Of a DNA stretch of 64,000 bases, positions 59,201 to 64,000 are shown one piece after another. The DNA lies in NCBI GenBank assembly GCA_905178155.1, contig CAJINV010000021.1, forward strand, positions 483,530 to 547,529, given 5' to 3'. Every line of letters starts with the position of its first letter. The first letter of the stretch is position 1. Below the pieces are notes generated by a model. The model did not search any database. It worked only from the letters and a program-made list of their open reading frames with translations, and was not told the DNA's origin. Source of the stretch: Amoebophrya sp. A120 (taxonomy: Eukaryota > Sar > Dinophyceae > Syndiniales > Amoebophryaceae). A program made the position numbers and the translations under genes.

Positions 59201-60113
59201 AGTCGGAATCGCTATCGAAGCCAGCGGTATCACCGTCATTTACTTCCTCGCACGAATTAAATGAGTCAGAGTCATCTTCTGAGTCATCAGTCTCCGTAGT
59301 CACGTATGCTCCTCCGGCGGCCCGGTCGTGGCGATGCCTTTGTCGACGTGGTGAACGAAAAACATGACGCCGCTGTCTGCCGCTCGTCCCTCCTCGTCCC
59401 AGTAGAAAATTGGTCACAACATCGGTTTCATTCGAGCGTGCCGGAACAAAGGTCTGGGTGAACTCCATTGTCTTCAGCGTGACAGTGTTGGCAGCGGTGA
59501 CTGTGACAAGACAACCGGATTGCTTGGTGTTGTTGCTTGATGCGGATGTAGCGCACGGAGCCGGTTTTGCTGCGGCGTCAAGAAAAACGACGGACTGCGA
59601 GTTGCTTTTGCCAAATTGAAGACCAGTAACACGCGGCCACCGCGCAACTCCGCATCCCCGGTGTGGCACCTTTGTGGGAGCCCTTCTAGTTTGCGTCCAT
59701 GCTGTACCGTTCGGCTGTACCTGTAGCTCGAACAAGAGCAACTCATCCTTAACTATGCAGAAAAGCTGGCTGGCGTCGTCGGAGTTCGGGTTAAACCCAA
59801 ACCAACACGAGCTCCCACACAGTGGTGGGGCTGATCGGTAGTTAGTGCCAAAAGTTGAAATGTTGTGCGGCCCTTCAAGAACCACTGATGTTGTGTTTGG
59901 AGAGTTCTGCGGCCCCTGCCCGTCAGACGGCAAGATTGGCAGCGCGTCGAGCTCGATCGTGCGAATGCCAAATCCCGATGGTGCCACTGCAACACGTCTC
60001 CCGTTCGCAGACGGATCCAAATGTACCGCCCCACCAATGAGGCCAACACCCATTATGTCATTAACTGTTCCTATTAGCTTCGGCGACGTACCTGAAAAAT
60101 CTTCCTGTGGCAT
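53296..60113 (-). CDS. 2,126-residue TRAF zinc-finger and RING-like protein
   Basis: Exons 60113-55330, 55081-54996 and 54806-53296 join in frame after two introners are removed (2,127 codons with stop). Without that step the locus looks like two genes. The first 350 residues suggest repeated beta strands, possibly a propeller. An acidic Asp/Ser/Glu stretch lies near residues 270-320. Residues about 1000-1350 are helical with TPR-like features (ALNVYPDCVGAYGVLAAVEY and LCLNPSDNQGIR). From about 1690 to 1840 there are several TRAF-type CxxC...HxxxC fingers (FVCPHCNED, VMCQDCGEF, KTCGKCGAR). From about 1834 to 1930 there is a RING-like cluster with CCVICAIPYGE, HCVSCF and MTCPVC. RING proteins with TRAF fingers are usually E3 ubiquitin ligases. 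The start ATG is 77 bp from the stop of the next gene upstream. Confidence 0.8.
54807..54995. mobile_element. Introner, TGCAAAAGTATCG family, RING gene intron 2
   Basis: ACGG direct repeats (54803-54806, 54992-54995) flank ends ATTGCGAAAGTTGTATCGCA and TGCGATACTTTAACTTTTGC. Removal joins EIAAAKS to VVETLSLRDE in frame. Confidence 0.9.
55082..55329. mobile_element. Introner, TTCTCAAACGTTACA family, RING gene intron 1
   Basis: GAATG direct repeats (55077-55081, 55325-55329) flank arms GGCGTTCTCAAACGTTACAT and GTAACGTTTGAGAATGCC. Removal joins FDGSAIL to LAASNADD in frame. Confidence 0.92.
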
Positions 60114-60190
60114 GCAAGAATAGATTGTATAGGGTTCATTCTTCTTTCAGATCAACTTTAAGTTCAACATCACTTCTCGGCAAAAAAAGA

Positions 60191-61402
60191 TCAGCTAGTA
60201 CCTTTAAAATATCCGGTAAAAAAATTTTCGTGGTCCGAGGAGTCTTTTTTATTTCCGAAAGCAATTCGTACGAGCTGTCGTCCTGACGGAAATTCATAAA
60301 AAACCGGAAGTTCGAGTCTGTGTAGCATGGCGAGTCGGCGACGGGCAAGCCGGGCCTCTTGTTCAGAGAACGGCATGCGACCACCCTTCGGTCTCGTGGC
60401 ACCCTCGTCTTCTGTCGTGTCTATCAAACTCTGCAGCTCCAGGGGACAGACTGCTTTGCAGGCGATCGCGATGCGCGCCTCCGTCCACTCCCGTCCAATA
60501 GTACTGAACCAGTCAACCTTAACCGTGTTGCGTGCGCGGTCGCTGTCGGAAGCAACCACTGGTGAGTACGCAGGAAGTTCACTTTGGCCGTTCAACGTCC
60601 GTCGTATCCACAGTAAATTTCCCGTACATGACGGGACATACAAACGCGGTTTCCGCGTTATATACTTTCTTTCAGTGCTTGTGCTATTCAACAGCATGAC
60701 AAGTGGCTTGATCGAAGTTGTTGAAATTTGTGATGCATTTTGTTGTACGTGGTGTGGAGGATGTACAGAAAATTATTTGTATTGCATACGCCGCGTCCAT
60801 CCTTCGTCGATGCGGTCCTGGAGTTCCCGTCGAATCCGCCAGCCGAACATGCCCGCCATGTTCTGCGGCGAATCCTCGCCATAGAGAGCAAGGGCCCGTA
60901 AAAGGTGATGGAGCTGCAGCTCGAGGTGTGGTCCTCCGTCCTCAGGACCAGCATCCAGTGGATAGCCGCAGCTTTTCGCAAGCTTTGCCCATTTGGGAAT
61001 GGCGCCGAGGGCACTGAGGTGTTTCACGTGCGGACAGCCACGTGGCAAGCCTCGGGGATCCACCTCGCCGCCGCTCCACTCTAGCATCGGCAGCGACTGC
61101 ACAAACGCACCGTAGTCAGCGGGCTGGATCAGGAAGTTTGCGCCAACTTGACCGCCCTGGAAGCCACCTGGTCCACGCGTTCCGTCACCGCGGGCGCCGC
61201 GCAGGAGGGATTGGTGTTCCAAACACTGCTCGCGATGGCCACGAAGCGCGTGTTCCGAGCGGCACTCGTTCTTGCAGTACACCGCCAAACCACAGCCGTC
61301 GCAGACCACTGGGGCCGCTACCGCGTTCTTCGAACAGAAGAAACACTCCACATACGGTAGCGGCGCAGAATACAACAGTGACAAATCCGGATCGACCGCC
61401 AT
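60191..61402 (-). CDS. MYND-type zinc-finger protein
   Basis: Exons 61402-60797 and 60658-60191 join in frame at an introner, giving 357 residues from the ATG at 61402. Residues about 19-60 form a MYND finger with the expected spacing: CFFCSKN, CDGCGLAVYCKNEC and HREQC. The remainder is mixed helical sequence with no second domain that I recognise. MYND fingers mediate protein-protein contacts, often in chromatin or methyltransferase proteins, but no SET domain is visible here. Its stop codon lies 77 bp before the start of the co-oriented RING gene. Confidence 0.85.
60659..60796. mobile_element. Introner of 138 nt in MYND gene
   Basis: CCGCGT direct repeats (60653-60658, 60791-60796) flank the element. 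The inverted ends are weak, but internal GCATGACAAGTGG and TTTGTGATGCATTTT motifs match other introners. Removal joins DEGWTR to KPRLYVP in frame. Confidence 0.85.
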
Positions 61403-62123
61403 GATTCTTTTCCTGTGATGAGGAGGTCGTACCGCAATCTACTGAAAATAAAATAAGACAGGTTGATGGTACAAAAAAGAAATCTGTCACTCTTTCAATA
61501 ATATTCAATGAAACCAAACGCGAAGACATTTTCATACATGAAACTTCACCAGAGCAAAGCTGTAGTAGAGCAACAGCAACACCAACATGCGGCGTGAAAA
61601 ATGTTGAAATGTGACGGGATGGCACCAGTCAACTGGTGATCCTGCTCCTGCTGGGTAGATTCGTGTCGCACCTTCGAACACCACGAAGTCTCTGTCTCAG
61701 CAGCACTCTTTGGGAGTTGTAAATTGAACAAGAACCAGAATACCTTTTACATAGTATTATGATCTGCAATCTTCCGGCGAACAATTCAATTTCTCGTGCA
61801 AATCTTAATCTTTGATGGACATGCAGGTGCATCTCGACCTCAATCCGCACCTTCATGTATCTTCCTGCACATAGAAAGAAGGCAACCAGCTCTCTCCTTC
61901 GAGGGGAGCTATCTGCATCTGCAAGGCACAACATCGCACCAGACGAACACGAATAGGCGGCCCGCCACCTGTAGACACTTGTTTGCAATGGCGTTGCCAC
62001 GTTCTACACGTAGTATTCCAAGAAGTCATCAAACGGCAGCAGAGCAACCACCTTGTAACCGAGCATTTGCATTGATGTTGAAGCGTCAAAATTCATCATC
62101 TCTAATCATCTTGCTCTTCTTGG
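61403..62123. repeat. Intergenic region with part of repeat R1
   Basis: No gene recognised. Positions about 61974-62040 match the second half of the R1 repeat at 52908-52975, including TTCTACACGTAGTATTCCAA. Confidence 0.65.
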
Positions 62124-63311
62124 TTAGTACTGCTCGTTCGCATCACCAGAATCACTTCTCTCGCCTGCGTTGTCGTTCTCCTCCTCGGTGTCGTTCTCTT
62201 CCTCGCTATCGCTTCCGTTATCACTTTGATTTTCTCCTTCTGGAACATTCAAAAGCCGCGCCAGTGCCATGGCAGATTCAAAACGCACCACCTCGTCGCT
62301 GTCCCTGCGAACGCTAACAACGACCCTGGCCTTTCGTACCTCGAAAGCGGCCGCGGAATTCTTCGCGTGGCTGTCACACACTTGCAGAAACTCCTCAGCG
62401 TTATGCTGACTGGCATTCGTGTGTGCAAATACTCCGGTAACGGCGCCCATGACCCAGACGTCGGCCCGGGCGCTTGAAAGGTTTGAAAATTGTACGCATT
62501 TTAAGTGGATGGCCGCGGCGGCAACGCCTGCTGTGGCCAGTGCTTCCCTTTGGCTTCGATCATCCTTGTACAGGTGGCTGTCTTCACGGTAGAGGACCCG
62601 ATCGGACCGCGTCAGTACGAACTCACTGTACCTGTGCTCGGGGGGGTCTAATCCAGACACCCGCTCGACGTCATCGAGATGGGCGTGGAGCGAACGGCCA
62701 CCAATGCTCTCACCACGATCGTTCAAAACCGCAAACGAAAACTCGAGGGCGTGCGACCGGCCGAATACATCCGGCTCTTTCGTGCCAGGAAACGCTGTTC
62801 CGATCGGAAGCGTTAGTTTTTCTATCGTTCTTCTCGCCTGCGGCACCGTGTACGCAAAAAAATAATTCACCTCATGCGCCAACTCTTGTCTTTTGACTTC
62901 GCAGGGTACTAAATAATGATGGCGCATTGTCTTTGCCTTCGCGTCCCAATAACGAATGGCGAAAGGGAGAGCTCGCTTCGCGGCCTCGGTGAGGCGCGAG
63001 ACGGCCCCGCTTGCATCCAGCTTCTCGCTCCGCGTCGGCTCCGTGTCTCGCAAAAAGCTGAAAATTTTGAGCTGAAGTTCCACAGGCACGTGGAGGACCA
63101 CGGGTGAGCTATTGCTGCTCCCCCGGTCTTTTTGTTTTTTCTCGAAAGACACACACGCTGCCTGAACCGCGCGAGCGTTGAGAGTGCGATAGTTTCTGGG
63201 TTCGATATTTGCAACGGCCGCATCTTCGAGTCTCCTGTACTCTGCCCTGTGGTACTCTTGCGCCGCTTCATCGGCCACTGATGGAGCGGGACGACCAGGG
63301 TGCATGGACAT
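62124..63311 (-). CDS. F-box-like lineage-specific family protein, member 2
   Basis: An intronless ORF. The start at 63311 (MSMHPGRPAPSV) aligns with the start of the paralogue at 44833-46164 and gives 395 residues. An upstream ATG at 63470 would add 53 residues beginning with a hydrophobic stretch, which the paralogue lacks. Shared features are YRTLNARAVQAACVSFEKKQ, the F-box-like LHVPVELQLKIFSFL, EPTR, and a C-terminal region with MGAVTGVFAHTN matched by GNASGIFAYSN in the paralogue. The C terminus is an acidic Glu/Asp/Asn tail, unlike the Gly/Gln tail of member 1. No family name can be given. The two members are about 16 kb apart on the same strand. Confidence 0.72.
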   Translation of the reverse strand: MSMHPGRPAPSVADEAAQEYHRAEYRRLEDAAVANIEPRNYRTLNARAVQAACVSFEKKQKDRGSSNSSPVVLHVPVELQLKIFSFLRDTEPTRSEKLDASGAVSRLTEAAKRALPFAIRYWDAKAKTMRHHYLVPCEVKRQELAHEVNYFFAYTVPQARRTIEKLTLPIGTAFPGTKEPDVFGRSHALEFSFAVLNDRGESIGGRSLHAHLDDVERVSGLDPPEHRYSEFVLTRSDRVLYREDSHLYKDDRSQREALATAGVAAAAIHLKCVQFSNLSSARADVWVMGAVTGVFAHTNASQHNAEEFLQVCDSHAKNSAAAFEVRKARVVVSVRRDSDEVVRFESAMALARLLNVPEGENQSDNGSDSEEENDTEEENDNAGERSDSGDANEQY

Positions 63312-64000
63312 CGTGTTGAGTTTGATTCCGCTTTTTGGTGCCAGCTCGTCCTCACAACTGGTGTGAAAGCCTTGTACGATAAAATAAGTTTGATCTTCAT
63401 GTGTATGAGTATGTAGCAGCGTATACTTAGCAACTGTGATAATTGTGAGGAAGAGAATCTTCATCTTCATATCATCTCCTTTAGAAATTAATAGATGGTG
63501 TATGTCGTGTAGGTTTAAGTGTGGTTCTCAAGAGATCTTCATTGTAAACAGCATCAGGAGACGAACAGGAACATCAGCAACGCGGGCGGCTTGGAGGCTG
63601 CAACATCAGGAAAGTACAATTCTAAGACTGGTGCGCCAGTAGTGATCGCGTTCTCCTACATGGCTTTAGTCACTTGTCTGCAAAGACACGGCAATTAAGG
63701 AGCGCCGCGCAGTTGATAGGTATTGGTATTCATGGATATTAGCTAGGGCCAGGACTGAAATCTAATCAAACAGTAGTCGCGCTACTTGTATGCTTGTCTC
63801 CACGGGTAATATTTCGTCGCTCCTGCGTCTTTCCTCTACTTTCAGTACCATTTATATTGGTCTTCCGATTCAAAAAGCCAAAGTGAGCTTCTTCCACTGA
63901 GTCACAGAAAAAAGCGCAGACGCTAACGTCTGCGGTTTTTCTCGTCCTCGAATAAGAACCCTATTGGTTCTACAACTGCTCCTTCGAACCCTCCGGAAAG
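63312..64000. repeat. 5' flank of member 2 with repeat R1 and a hairpin
   Basis: Positions about 63511-63690 match R1 at 52730-52900. A perfect 8-bp stem with 4-base loop, CGCAGACGCTAACGTCTGCG, lies at 63915-63934. An A run precedes it and a T run follows, so it resembles a bacterial terminator. No gene is evident to the right edge. Confidence 0.65.

Noticed and set aside
1-64000. tRNA, rRNA and spliced-leader RNA genes
   Set aside because: I looked for clover-leaf arms, rRNA-like stretches and the dinoflagellate leader core and found none by eye. A covariance-model search would be needed to exclude them.

Overview
The window looks like nuclear DNA of a protist whose introns are largely mobile elements. 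Twenty-nine insertions carry terminal inverted repeats, are flanked by short direct repeats of about 3 to 9 bp, and must be removed to restore reading frames. The element ends generally read TAT...ATA, and most splice junctions are not GT-AG. This matches the introner elements described in the parasitic syndinian dinoflagellate Amoebophrya. That assignment, or a close relative, is my inference and was not confirmed by any search.

Layout. Positions 1-1256 hold a short-unit satellite and a T-rich tract. All genes from 1.36 to 34.3 kb are on the + strand: a coiled-coil protein (1359-6458), an Asn/Gln/Ser-rich CCCH zinc-finger protein (10559-19650), a secreted-looking TSP1 and vWA-like coiled-coil protein (21799-29604), an Alba-domain protein (30652-31392) and an FkbM/METTL24-like methyltransferase (32473-34281). 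All genes from 39.0 to 63.3 kb are on the - strand: an aldo-keto reductase cut by 12 introners (39023-44110), an F-box-like family protein (44833-46164), an unrecognised gene with about 10 introners (47084-52440), a 2,126-residue TRAF-zinc-finger/RING protein (53296-60113), a MYND-finger protein (60191-61402) and a second member of the F-box-like family (62124-63311).

The two blocks converge on a 4.7-kb stretch without genes (34.28-39.02 kb). It is made of an AT-rich island followed by GC-rich minisatellite DNA. Unidirectional gene arrays with convergent switches are typical of dinoflagellates.

The genes do not form an obvious pathway. Conventional GT-AG introns coexist with introners, mostly in the long + strand genes. 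Introner density is very uneven: none in gene 1, 12 in the aldo-keto reductase. Exon coordinates were worked out by hand from frame continuity and direct repeats, and no transcript data were available.
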